Positions 26,537 to 35,295 of a stretch of DNA of 64,000 nucleotides are shown in pieces; position 1 is the stretch's first letter, and each line of letters starts with the position of its first letter. A program made the position numbers and the translations under genes. The notes below the pieces were generated by a model. That model was not told the DNA's origin, did not search any database, and saw nothing but the letters and a program-made list of their open reading frames with translations. This DNA is from JAYPHU01 sp038127535. Lineage in GTDB: Bacteria > Pseudomonadota > Alphaproteobacteria > Rhodospirillales > UBA2165. The stretch spans positions 15,016 through 79,015 of the forward strand of contig JAYPHU010000018.1 of the NCBI GenBank assembly GCA_038127535.1, given 5' to 3'.

Positions 26537-29500
26537 ATGGCGAACAGTATCGACACCATCTTTACCGGCGCCAATGGCGCGTTTATTGCGGAACTCTATG
26601 ACCGCTATCTGCAGGACCCGAGCTCGGTCGACCCGAGCTGGACGGCGATCTTCGGCGAACTAAACGACGATCCGGCAGGCGTCTCCAAAGACGTGGGCGG
26701 CGCAAGCTGGGCTAAGTCCCGCACTGCCATCCTCGGTCAGCGCGATCCGGAAGATGCGCCCAAGGGCAACGGCAAGCAGGTCTCGGCCGCCGATTCCACC
26801 GATGCTGCCCGGGACTCCATCCGGGTGCGCATTCTGATCCGGTCCTACCGGGTGCGCGGCCATCTAAGCGCGCAATTCGATCCGCTGGGTCTGGTCGGCA
26901 AGGGCTACCACAGGGATCTGGACTACAAGACATATGGGTTCACCGAAGAGGATTTGGACCGGGAGATTTATCTGGACACCTATTCCGGGCTGGCCGGCAA
27001 GGAGAAGGCGACCCTCCGCGAAGTTCTGCAGATCCTGAATGACACTTATTGTTCGTCCATCGGCGTTGAATACATGCACATCCAGGAAGTGGAAGAACGC
27101 GCCTGGATTCAGGAACAGATGGAAGGGGTGCCGTTCCGCCAGAACTTCTCCGCCACCCTGAAAAAGAATATCTACAAGGACATTGTCGAGGCGGAAGGCT
27201 TCGAGAACTATCTCCAGGTCAAACACACGGGCACCAAGCGCTTCGGGCTCGACGGCGGAGAGAGCATGATCCCGTGTATCGAGCGGTTGCTGCGTACGGC
27301 GGCCTATGTGGGCATCGAGGAAGTGGTGATCGGCATGCCGCACCGGGGCCGGTTGAACGTGCTGGCCCGGACCATGGGCAAACCTTATGTGGCGATTTTC
27401 TCCGAGTTCCAGGGCCGGCCCGCCTATCCGGATGATGTACAGGGCTCCGGCGATGTGAAGTATCACTTGGGCGCCTCTTCCGACCGGGAATTCACCGAGG
27501 GCAAGGTGCACTTGTCGCTGACCGCCAACCCGTCTCACCTGGAATGTGTGAACCCGGTGGTGCTGGGCAAGGTCCGCGCCAAGCAGGCGATCCGTGGCGA
27601 TGAAGAGCGGGAAAAAGTCATGGGCCTGCTGCTGCACGGCGATGCGGCCTTTGCCGGCCAGGGGATCGTTCCCGAGTCTCTCGATATGTCGCAGCTTCGC
27701 GGGTATCGCACCGGCGGCACCATCCATATCATCGTGAACAACCAAATCGGCTTTACCACCAACCCGTCCGCATCCCGCTCGACGCCCTATCCGACGGACG
27801 TGGCCAAGGGCCTGCAGGCGCCGATCTTCCACGTGAACGGCGACGATCCGGTGGCTGTCTGCCGGGCTGCCGATCTGGCGGTGCAGTTCCGCCAGAAGTT
27901 TAAGCGCGACGCGGTGATCGATATTTTCTGCTATCGCCGGCACGGTCATAATGAGGGCGACGAGCCCATGTTCACCCAGCCGCGCATGTACAAGGCCATC
28001 GCCAATCATCCGCCGACCCGCCAACTCCTTCGCGATCAACTGATCAAGGAAGGGGCGATGACCGTGGAAGAAGCCGATAATATGGAGGCTGATTTCCGGG
28101 CGCATCTGGATGCGTCCTATGAGGCAGCCGCCGACTACAAGGTCAACAAGGCGGACTGGCTGGAAGGCACCTGGGAAGGCTTGTCCCAGTTGGACGGCGA
28201 CGAGGAAAAGCGCGACGACCTGACCGGTGTCGAGATCGACAAGCTGAAGGAAATTGGCCTGTCCCTCGCCCGCCAGCCTGAGGGCATCAAAATTAATTCC
28301 AAGCTGATCCGTCAGCTCAAGGCAAAAGCGACGATGATGGAGTCCGGCGAGGGACTGGACTGGGCCATGGGCGAGGCGCTCGCCTATGGGTCCTTGATGA
28401 TGGACGGCTATCGAGTGCGGTTGTCGGGCCAGGACTCGGGCCGGGGGACATTCTCTCACCGTCATGCGGTGATCGTCGATCAGGAAAATGAAAACCGTTA
28501 TTTCCCGCTGAGTGAGATCAGCCCGGATCAGGCGTCGTTCGAGGTGATGGACAGCCCGCTCTCCGAATTCGCCGTGGCCGGCTTCGAATACGGCTACGCC
28601 CTTGCCGATCCCAATACATTGACCCTGTGGGAAGCCCAGTTTGGTGATTTTGCCAATACGGCCCAGGTGATTTTTGATCAGTTCCTGTCGTCGGGTGAAT
28701 CCAAATGGCTGCGGCTTTGCGGTCTGGTGGTGCTCTTGCCCCACGGCATGGAAGGCCAGGGGCCGGAGCACTCGTCCGCGCGGCTGGAGCGGTTCCTGCA
28801 GCTTTGCGCCGAGGACAATATGCAGGTGGTGAACATCACCACGCCGGCCAACTTCTTCCACGTGCTGCGCCGCCAGATGCTGCGGAACTTCCGCAAACCC
28901 CTGGTGGTGATGTCGCCCAAGTCCTTGCTGCGCCACAAACTCAATATCTCGACCCTGGATGAAATGGGGCCGGGGACACATTTCCGCCGGGTACTGGGGG
29001 AGACCGATGATCTGAAGGCCGATGATAAAATCCGACGTGTAGTGCTGTGCTCGGGCAAGGTCTATTACGACCTGCTGGAGGCGCGGCGCGAGCAAAAGAT
29101 CGACGATGTGGCGATCATCCGGGTGGAACAGCTTTACCCGTGGCCGCGCAACAGCCTGATCCGGGAACTGTCCCGCTATCCCAATGCGGAGACCGTCTGG
29201 TGTCAGGAAGAGCCCGCCAATATGGGCGCCTGGACCTATCTTAACATGCGGTTGGAGTTCGTGCTGGAACGTACCTTCCCCAATGACAAGATCGTCCGCC
29301 GGCCCTTCTATGCGGGCCGTCCTGCCTCCGCCTCGCCGGCGGCGGGCTCGCTCGGCAAGCACAATATCGAGCAGGCCAAGCTGGTCGACGAGGCGCTCAA
29401 CGTGGCCACCGACAAGCTGGACCAGCCGTTCCGCCGGGCGCCTGGCGACGTGGACGAGGTTGCATTTGCCGCCGTCGCCGCTCCGAAGAAACGCACGGCG

Positions 29501-29593
29501 AAGAAAAAGACGGCCGCCAAGAAATCCGCTGTCGCCAAGAAGCCGGCGGCCAAGAAGAAAACCTCCGTGAAGAAAAAGACAGCAAAGAAGTAA
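26537..29593 (+). CDS. sucA: 2-oxoglutarate dehydrogenase E1 with lysine-rich C-terminal tail
   Basis: SucA is the thiamine-diphosphate E1 that decarboxylates 2-oxoglutarate and passes succinyl groups to SucB. In 1018 residues I see the N-terminal helix (GANGAFIAELYDRYLQDPSS), GMPHRGRLNVLART, HLGASSDREF, LTANPSHLE, the ThDP site HGDAAFAGQG to NNQIGFTT, YRRHGHNEGDEP and the C-terminal QEEPANMGAW. The enzyme proper ends near residue 980. The last 36 residues hold 18 Lys or Arg in KKxAAKK-type repeats, absent from well-known E1 proteins and like the Mdh tail. Confidence 0.96.
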   Translation: MANSIDTIFTGANGAFIAELYDRYLQDPSSVDPSWTAIFGELNDDPAGVSKDVGGASWAKSRTAILGQRDPEDAPKGNGKQVSAADSTDAARDSIRVRILIRSYRVRGHLSAQFDPLGLVGKGYHRDLDYKTYGFTEEDLDREIYLDTYSGLAGKEKATLREVLQILNDTYCSSIGVEYMHIQEVEERAWIQEQMEGVPFRQNFSATLKKNIYKDIVEAEGFENYLQVKHTGTKRFGLDGGESMIPCIERLLRTAAYVGIEEVVIGMPHRGRLNVLARTMGKPYVAIFSEFQGRPAYPDDVQGSGDVKYHLGASSDREFTEGKVHLSLTANPSHLECVNPVVLGKVRAKQAIRGDEEREKVMGLLLHGDAAFAGQGIVPESLDMSQLRGYRTGGTIHIIVNNQIGFTTNPSASRSTPYPTDVAKGLQAPIFHVNGDDPVAVCRAADLAVQFRQKFKRDAVIDIFCYRRHGHNEGDEPMFTQPRMYKAIANHPPTRQLLRDQLIKEGAMTVEEADNMEADFRAHLDASYEAAADYKVNKADWLEGTWEGLSQLDGDEEKRDDLTGVEIDKLKEIGLSLARQPEGIKINSKLIRQLKAKATMMESGEGLDWAMGEALAYGSLMMDGYRVRLSGQDSGRGTFSHRHAVIVDQENENRYFPLSEISPDQASFEVMDSPLSEFAVAGFEYGYALADPNTLTLWEAQFGDFANTAQVIFDQFLSSGESKWLRLCGLVVLLPHGMEGQGPEHSSARLERFLQLCAEDNMQVVNITTPANFFHVLRRQMLRNFRKPLVVMSPKSLLRHKLNISTLDEMGPGTHFRRVLGETDDLKADDKIRRVVLCSGKVYYDLLEARREQKIDDVAIIRVEQLYPWPRNSLIRELSRYPNAETVWCQEEPANMGAWTYLNMRLEFVLERTFPNDKIVRRPFYAGRPASASPAAGSLGKHNIEQAKLVDEALNVATDKLDQPFRRAPGDVDEVAFAAVAAPKKRTAKKKTAAKKSAVAKKPAAKKKTSVKKKTAKK

Positions 29594-29610
29594 TTTGGGG
29601 ATCTTGAACC

Positions 29611-31113
29611 ATGGCAACTGAGATCAAAGTACCTACCCTGGGTGAATCCATCAGCGAAGCGACGGTCACCACCTGGCTGAAGCAAGTCGGTGACACGGTG
29701 GCGGCGGACGAGCCGCTGCTGGAGCTGGAAACAGATAAGGTGACCATGGAGGTCAACGCACCGGCTGCCGGAACCCTGACGGAGATCATCGCCGATGCCG
29801 GCGCCGACGTGGAAGTCGGCGCGGTGCTGGGCATGATCGGTGAAGGCGGGGCGGCGGCAGCCGCCGCGCCCAAAGCGGCTCCCGCGCCGGCTCCTGCTGC
29901 GGCAAGCGGCGGTGGTGGCGGCGGTGAAACGGTCGAGGTCACCGTGCCCCAACTGGGCGAATCCATTGCCGAGGCCACGGTCTCCAACGTGATGAAAGCC
30001 GTGGGCGACACGGTCGCGGCCGATGAGCCGATCCTGGAACTGGAAACCGACAAGGTGACCATGGAAGTCAATGCGCCCGCTGCCGGCACGATCACCGAGA
30101 TCGTCGTGTCCGAAGGCGCGGATGTGACCGTCGGCACCCTATTGGCAAAGATCGGTTCGGGTGCTGGTGCGACAGCGCCTGCCCCGGCGGCTGCGGCGAG
30201 CGGCGGGGGTGACCCGGCTACATCGCCGGCGGTGCGGAAGCTGCTGGACGAAAACAATCTGGATGCCTCGGTGGTTGCCGGCACCGGCAAGGACGGCCGG
30301 CTGACCAAGGGCGATGTGTTGGCGCATCTGAATTCCGGTAGCGCGGCGGCCCCGGCTGCGGCCCCGGCGGCCTCCGGCGATGCGGTCGCGCAGATACCTT
30401 CCAAGCCGGCGGGCCCGCGCGAAGAGCGGGTGAAGATGACCCGGCTCCGTCAGCGGATTGCGCAGCGGCTGAAGGACGCCCAGAACACGGCGGCCATGCT
30501 GACCACCTTCAACGAGATCGACATGTCGGCAGTGATGGAGGTCCGGAACAAATACCGGGATACGTTCGAAAAAGCCCATGGTGTGCGTCTTGGTTTCATG
30601 AGCTTTTTCGTCAAAGCCTGCATCGTCGCGCTCAAGGAAATCCCGGCGGTCAATGCAGAGATCGACGGCGACGAGCTGGTCTACAAGAACCATTACGACG
30701 TCGGGGTTGCGGTGGGCACGCCGCAGGGTCTGGTTGTGCCGGTATTGCGGGACGCTGATCAGATGAGCTTCGCCGACGTGGAGAAATCCATCCGCGAGAT
30801 GGGGACTCGCGCCCGCGACGGCAAACTAAGCCTGGACGAAATGACCGGCGGCACCTTCACAATCACCAATGGCGGCATCTACGGCTCCATGCTGTCGACG
30901 CCGATCCTGAACGCGCCGCAGTCCGGCATCCTCGGCATGCACAATATTGTCGAGCGCCCGGTGGCGGAAAACGGCGAGGTGGTGATTCGTCCGATGATGT
31001 ATGTGGCGCACAGCTATGACCACCGGATCATCGACGGCCGGGAGGCGGTAACCTTCCTGGTCCGGGTCAAGGAATGCATCGAAGACCCGCAGCGAATCAT
31101 GCTGGATATGTAA
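29611..31113 (+). CDS. sucB: Dihydrolipoyl succinyltransferase (E2) with two lipoyl domains
   Basis: SucB is the core E2 of the 2-oxoglutarate dehydrogenase complex. The 500 residues start with two lipoyl domains, with lipoyl lysines at Lys43 and Lys148 in ETDKVTMEVNAP, separated by an Ala/Pro/Gly linker. An E3-binding domain follows (SPAVRKLLDENNLDASVVAG), then the catalytic domain ending in SYDHRIIDGREAVTFLVRVK with the HxxxDG active site. The family usually has one lipoyl domain; two are known in some species. The catalytic domain and genomic position identify it as the 2-oxoglutarate, not pyruvate, enzyme. Confidence 0.96.
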   Translation: MATEIKVPTLGESISEATVTTWLKQVGDTVAADEPLLELETDKVTMEVNAPAAGTLTEIIADAGADVEVGAVLGMIGEGGAAAAAAPKAAPAPAPAAASGGGGGGETVEVTVPQLGESIAEATVSNVMKAVGDTVAADEPILELETDKVTMEVNAPAAGTITEIVVSEGADVTVGTLLAKIGSGAGATAPAPAAAASGGGDPATSPAVRKLLDENNLDASVVAGTGKDGRLTKGDVLAHLNSGSAAAPAAAPAASGDAVAQIPSKPAGPREERVKMTRLRQRIAQRLKDAQNTAAMLTTFNEIDMSAVMEVRNKYRDTFEKAHGVRLGFMSFFVKACIVALKEIPAVNAEIDGDELVYKNHYDVGVAVGTPQGLVVPVLRDADQMSFADVEKSIREMGTRARDGKLSLDEMTGGTFTITNGGIYGSMLSTPILNAPQSGILGMHNIVERPVAENGEVVIRPMMYVAHSYDHRIIDGREAVTFLVRVKECIEDPQRIMLDM

Positions 31114-31128
31114 TTTGAGCGTGCGAAC

Positions 31129-31156
31129 AAGTCCTTCGCCGAGGCGAGGGACTTTT
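31129..31156 (+). terminator. Hairpin with T-run between sucB and lpd
   Basis: AAGTCCTTCGCC pairs with GGCGAGGGACTT (one G-T pair) and TTTT overlaps its end. The tight loop and short T-run suggest a partial terminator or a messenger-stabilising hairpin. Confidence 0.5.
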
Positions 31157-31184
31157 CATCGAAGACAATTGGGGAGTTAGAATA

Positions 31185-32591
31185 ATGGCCGACACTTACG
31201 ACGTTACCGTCATCGGCGGCGGTCCGGGCGGATACGTGGCCGCGATCCGGGCGGCGCAACTGGGCGGCAAGGTGGCTCTGGTTGAGAAACGTTCGACCTT
31301 GGGGGGCACCTGCCTCAATGTCGGCTGCATTCCGTCGAAGGCACTCCTGCATTCGTCGCACATCTATGCCGAGGCGCAGCACAGTTTCGCCAAGCACGGC
31401 ATCAAGGCGAAGGACGTCAGCCTCGATTTGAAAACCATGATGGCCCACAAGGACGGGGTGGTCAGCGACACCATCAAGGGCGTCGACTTCCTGATGAAGA
31501 AAAACAAGATCGACCGGCTGCTCGGCACCGGCACGATCACCGCGACGGGCAAGGTGGATATCACACCTGAGAAGGGCAAAAAGCAAAGCATCACCACCAA
31601 GAACATCATCATCGCCACCGGCTCGGACGTGACTACGCTGCCGGGTGTCGAGGTGGACGAAAAGCAGATTGTTACCTCCACCGGCGCGCTCGAGCTCTCG
31701 AAGGTGCCGAATTCCATGGTGGTCATCGGCGCCGGCGTGATCGGCCTCGAAATGGGCTCGGTCTGGAGCCGCCTTGGCGCCAAGGTGACCGTGGTCGAGT
31801 TCATGGACAACATCCTGTTCGGCATGGACGGCGAGATTTCCAAGAACATGCGGCATATCCTCAAAAAACAGGGGCTGGACTTCAAGCTGGGGGCCAAGGT
31901 CACCGGCGCGAAAAAAGCCAAGACCGGCGTGACCCTCACCATCCAGCCCAAGGCCGGCGGCAATGCGGAGACGTTGAAAGCCGACGTGGTCCTGGTCTCC
32001 ATCGGCCGGCGGCCCTTCACCGACGGGCTGGGCCTGGACAAGGTGGGTGTCAAGATGGACGAGCGCGGCTTCATCCAGACCGACGGGCATTTCAAAACCA
32101 ACGTCGATGGCATATATGCTATCGGCGATGTGATCGGCGGGGCCATGCTGGCCCACAAGGCGGAGGACGAAGGCGTCGTGCTGGCCGAAATGCTGGCCGG
32201 CCAGTCGGGCCATATCGACTATGACGCCATTCCGGGCATCGTCTACACTTGGCCGGAAGTAGCGGGGCTCGGCAAAACCGAGGAACAATTGAAGGAGGCC
32301 GGGGTCAATTATAACGTCGGCAAGTTCCCGTTCACGGCCAACGCCCGGGCGCGGGCCATGGGCGATACGGAGGGGTTCGTCAAAATTTTGGCGGATGCCG
32401 AGACCGACGCGGTCCTGGGCGTGCATATCGTCGGTGCAGCTGCCGGGGAACTGATCCAGGAATGCGTGACCGTGATGGAGTTCGGCGGCGCGGCGGAAGA
32501 CATTGCCCGCATCTGCCACGGCCATCCGGGGCTTAGCGAAGTGGTCAAGGAAGCCGCCCTCGCGGTGGACGGCCGCGCGCTGCATATGTAG
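31185..32591 (+). CDS. lpdA: Dihydrolipoyl dehydrogenase (E3)
   Basis: E3 reoxidises dihydrolipoyl groups of E2 with FAD and NAD. The 468 residues show the FAD motif VIGGGPGGYVAAIRAAQLGG, the redox pair Cys43/Cys48 in GGTCLNVGCIPSKAL, the NAD motif VIGAGVIGLEMGSVWSRLG, YAIGDVIGGAMLAHKA and the C-terminal HIVGAAAGELIQE plus HGHPGLSE base. It follows sucB, so it most likely serves the 2-oxoglutarate complex; a second copy elsewhere may serve pyruvate dehydrogenase. GGGGAGTTAGAATA precedes the ATG. Confidence 0.97.
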   Translation: MADTYDVTVIGGGPGGYVAAIRAAQLGGKVALVEKRSTLGGTCLNVGCIPSKALLHSSHIYAEAQHSFAKHGIKAKDVSLDLKTMMAHKDGVVSDTIKGVDFLMKKNKIDRLLGTGTITATGKVDITPEKGKKQSITTKNIIIATGSDVTTLPGVEVDEKQIVTSTGALELSKVPNSMVVIGAGVIGLEMGSVWSRLGAKVTVVEFMDNILFGMDGEISKNMRHILKKQGLDFKLGAKVTGAKKAKTGVTLTIQPKAGGNAETLKADVVLVSIGRRPFTDGLGLDKVGVKMDERGFIQTDGHFKTNVDGIYAIGDVIGGAMLAHKAEDEGVVLAEMLAGQSGHIDYDAIPGIVYTWPEVAGLGKTEEQLKEAGVNYNVGKFPFTANARARAMGDTEGFVKILADAETDAVLGVHIVGAAAGELIQECVTVMEFGGAAEDIARICHGHPGLSEVVKEAALAVDGRALHM

Positions 32592-32607
32592 CGCCGCTAC
32601 GTCTCCC

Positions 32608-32961
32608 ATGTTTGAAATTCTTCCCGAAAGTGCGGGCTCCCTCGTCTGTGTGCGGCTCATCGGTAAAGTCACCGATGAAGACCTGAAGGCAGCCCTGCCG
32701 AAACTGGAGGCGGTGATTAATGATCACGGCTCGCTCCGGTTGCTCGCCGATATCGAACATTTTGACGGCTGGGAATGGGTCGCCGCCTGGGACAAAACCG
32801 CCTTCGGCATCAAGCATTGGGACGAGATCGAAAAACTGGCGGTCATCGGCGCCAGCCGCTGGGAGGCGCTCTGTGCCGCCATCGCCGACAAACTCACCAA
32901 CTCGGAGGTGAAGTTCTTCTCCCCCGATCAGCGGGACGCCGCCAAAGCCTGGATCGATTAA
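32608..32961 (+). CDS. SpoIIAA-like (STAS-fold) small protein
   Basis: A 117-residue cytoplasmic protein that looks like the SpoIIAA-like family (DUF3478): MFEILPESAGSLVCVRLIGK, then LRLLADIEHFDGWEW, AFGIKHWDEIEKLAVIG and a final acidic helix. Proteins of this fold bind lipids or partner proteins in some cases, but their bacterial role is unsettled. The frame is open back into lpdA; I begin at the ATG 17 bases after the lpdA stop. Probably transcribed with lpdA. Confidence 0.7.
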   Translation: MFEILPESAGSLVCVRLIGKVTDEDLKAALPKLEAVINDHGSLRLLADIEHFDGWEWVAAWDKTAFGIKHWDEIEKLAVIGASRWEALCAAIADKLTNSEVKFFSPDQRDAAKAWID

Positions 32962-32964
32962 AGA

Positions 32965-33528
32965 TCAACAGCCGGGAATGGGTGTCTTATAGGTGTAATT
33001 TTCGCCTGCATAACTGATCGCGAAGCCGCCTGGTTCGCAGCTTGAAATACCGCTTCCACTGAAAATGAACCGTTTAGCGTGCTTGCCGGATGGTCCAAGA
33101 ACGCCGGAATACACGTTCTTTATGGTGTCCAAGAACTCGTCAATGATTGGATCGATATCTGTTAATTCATTGGGTGGCTGGGGATTACCTCCAACAACCA
33201 GAAGGACGTCCTCTGGAGTTATAAACTTTGGCTGGTCAACAACCGTCGTGTCGATTTGCCCGATTGCAACGAACAGATTGTCGGTCAAAACTTTTTCCGC
33301 GAAAGCGTCTCTTGGATTTCCCGGCAGCAAAACCGGAGAGTTCCAGAATATATTCATCAACTCTGTCACTGGCCGTTGATCTTGAATCCATAAATAATCT
33401 TGTGCTGCCGCTAGTGGGGTTTCTCGCCATGATCTGGATTGAGTACCGTCACCAACTGCGAGGACGAAGGACAGTGCCACGACGATAGATATTAGATATC
33501 GAAAAATGATAATCCTTGTTAAATTCAT
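32965..33528 (-). CDS. Secreted protein of unknown function
   Basis: A 187-residue protein with a basic N-terminus and hydrophobic stretch (IIIFRYLISIVVALSFVLAV) typical of a signal peptide. The mature part is mixed alpha/beta with two cysteines near the end (SSCEPGG and the terminal PIPGC), which could form a disulfide. No family recognised. Base composition is clearly more AT-rich than its neighbours, which suggests recent acquisition or relaxed selection. It is followed closely by the convergent STAS-fold gene (3-base gap). Its own promoter should lie in the 80-base AT-rich gap next to xerC. Confidence 0.55.
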   Translation of the reverse strand: MNLTRIIIFRYLISIVVALSFVLAVGDGTQSRSWRETPLAAAQDYLWIQDQRPVTELMNIFWNSPVLLPGNPRDAFAEKVLTDNLFVAIGQIDTTVVDQPKFITPEDVLLVVGGNPQPPNELTDIDPIIDEFLDTIKNVYSGVLGPSGKHAKRFIFSGSGISSCEPGGFAISYAGENYTYKTPIPGC

Positions 33529-33609
33529 ATTTCGGTTAATAGGTAGAAATAACTAACTCCAATTTCAATAATATAGTGTTTGCTCAGGGTGGCTCCGTGG
33601 CAAGTAGAG

Positions 33610-34551
33610 CTACCCCCGCGCGCGGGGATGGGCGTCGCGATAGACTTCCATCAGCCGGGCCGTGTCCACCTCGGTATAGCGCTGGGTGGTGGAGAGCGAT
33701 GAATGCCCCAGCAATTCCTGAATGGTCCGGAGATCGCCGCCGCCGGCCAGCAGGTGGGTGGCGAAACTGTGGCGGAGCGCGTGCGGCGTTGCCGTTTCCG
33801 GCAGGCCGAGGAGAGCGCGGACCTTGCGCATCTGGCGCTGCACCACGCCAGGGTTTAGCCGCTTGCCCCGCGCACCGACGAACAGGGGATCACCTATTTT
33901 GAGCCCGAAGGGGCAGGTCTGGCGATAGAGCGCGATAGCCTCCTTGACCACAGGCAGCAAGGGCACCACCCGCTGCTTGTTGCCCTTGCCGGTGATAACC
34001 AGCGCGTCCGCCTCGCCGATTTCCCCCACATTGAGGTTGAGCGCTTCCGAGATTCGAAGCCCGCAGCCGTACAAAAGCGTCATCAGCGCAATATCCCGGT
34101 CGGCGAGCCAGGGCGTGTCCTGCATCTCGCCGAAGGTGGCAAGGGCCTCCTTGGCCTCGACCGCGGAGAGGGGTTTGGGCACGGCCTTTGGCAGCTTCGG
34201 CGTTTTGATCGCCTTGATCGCCGCGTTGTGGGCAAGGTCGTTGCGTTCCAGATAGCGGAAGAAATTCCGTAGGGTGGACACCGCCCGCGCGGTCGAGGCG
34301 CGGGACAGTCCACCATTGTGGCGCTTGGCGAGATAGCCACGAAAATCGGTGGGGGCCAGGGTCTGCAGATCGTTCAGGCCCGGCGCATAGCCCAGGTGTT
34401 CGCTGAGGTAGGTGAGAAAGGCGGCCAGATCGCGGCCATAGCCATCGAGTGTGTGCTTGGAGCAATTCCGCTCCACGCCCATCCAGCGCCGCCAGTCATC
34501 GATGGTGCTGATCAGCGCCGGTTCGGCGATATAGTCGATGGGTTTGGCCAT
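33610..34551 (-). CDS. xerC: Tyrosine recombinase XerC
   Basis: XerC, with XerD, resolves chromosome dimers at dif. The 313-residue protein has the N-terminal core-binding SAM-like domain and all catalytic residues: Arg166 (YGCGLRISEA), Lys189, His257 and Arg260 (HALRHSFATHLL), His283 (LGHSSLSTTQRY) and Tyr292. It follows DUF484 by four bases, a pairing conserved in proteobacteria and supporting XerC rather than a phage integrase. No attachment sites or other mobile genes are nearby. Confidence 0.94.
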   Translation of the reverse strand: MAKPIDYIAEPALISTIDDWRRWMGVERNCSKHTLDGYGRDLAAFLTYLSEHLGYAPGLNDLQTLAPTDFRGYLAKRHNGGLSRASTARAVSTLRNFFRYLERNDLAHNAAIKAIKTPKLPKAVPKPLSAVEAKEALATFGEMQDTPWLADRDIALMTLLYGCGLRISEALNLNVGEIGEADALVITGKGNKQRVVPLLPVVKEAIALYRQTCPFGLKIGDPLFVGARGKRLNPGVVQRQMRKVRALLGLPETATPHALRHSFATHLLAGGGDLRTIQELLGHSSLSTTQRYTEVDTARLMEVYRDAHPRARG

Positions 34552-34555
34552 CCGC

Positions 34556-35293
34556 TCAGGCTTTGAGGCTGTCTCTCTCCAATGTGGAGTTCACGCAGGC
34601 GTCCAGCACGCGGGCTAGGAAGACCAGCAGGTCGGTGCCTTGCCCGCCATGGAACGCGCCCTTGGTGCGGGAGCCCAAGGCCAACAGGCCCCGTGGCGCC
34701 ATTTTGCCGGGGCCGATCCGGGCGAGCGCAGCGGAGCGCACAATGCCGGCCGCCTCGCCGAAGACGGAGCCGTCGTCGGAGGTATGCTCCAACAGTTTGG
34801 CGAAATCATCCTCGCTGCCCATGACCTTGTTGACCGTGCCGGGCGCGAACCAACGGATATCCGACGCGCCCAACTGGGTCTGACCGGTCTCCCCGGTCTC
34901 GAAGCAGAGAGACACCGCATCCACGTCCAGCAGCAGCGGCAGGTCGAAACAGGTGACGTGCACCAATTTTTCGAACGTGTCCGCGCCCAACAGCGCGATG
35001 ACGCTGGCATGGGTCCGGGTCTGAATCATCATGTTGGCGCGGGTGGTGCTGATCAGCAGGTTAGCCGCGTCTTTCAGATCGTCCGATTCGTTCTTCAGCC
35101 GGTCCAGCATGTAGGTCTGGATATCGACCACTTTGTCTCCGGACCAGCGCATGGGCGGGGTCATCACGTCCAGCAGTTCCGGGTTTTCGGTCAGGAAATC
35201 CGGATGGGCGCGGAGGTAGTCGATCACGTCCGCCGGGTCCAGATTCGGTCCCTCCATCTCTTCCACCGTCGCGTCCTGCGTGTCTTGGCTCAT
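34556..35293 (-). CDS. DUF484 family protein
   Basis: A 245-residue protein: an N-terminal helical segment (VIDYLRAHPDFLTENPELLD), a coiled-coil-like linker, then a GAF-like domain (FDLPLLLDVDAVSLCFE, then LLALGSRTKGAFHGGQGTDL and LLVFLARVLDACVNSTLER). DUF484 genes almost always precede xerC, but their function is unknown. I start at the ATG reading MSQDTQDA, preceded by GGGAGACTAAAC; an in-frame ATG 39 bases upstream inside fsa is possible. The start codon is two bases from the fsa stop, so the genes are coupled. Confidence 0.88.
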   Translation of the reverse strand: MSQDTQDATVEEMEGPNLDPADVIDYLRAHPDFLTENPELLDVMTPPMRWSGDKVVDIQTYMLDRLKNESDDLKDAANLLISTTRANMMIQTRTHASVIALLGADTFEKLVHVTCFDLPLLLDVDAVSLCFETGETGQTQLGASDIRWFAPGTVNKVMGSEDDFAKLLEHTSDDGSVFGEAAGIVRSAALARIGPGKMAPRGLLALGSRTKGAFHGGQGTDLLVFLARVLDACVNSTLERDSLKA

Positions 35294-35295
35294 GT

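Noticed and set aside
26864..29617. A 917-codon frame antisense to sucA
   Set aside because: It is the mirror of GC-rich codon use in sucA, rich in His, Arg and Gln, with no family motif. The same applies to long antisense frames opposite rpoD, dnaG, atpA, lpdA and leuC.
33610..34551. XerC as a phage or integron integrase
   Set aside because: It sits directly after DUF484 with normal composition, and there are no attachment repeats, cassettes or phage genes nearby.
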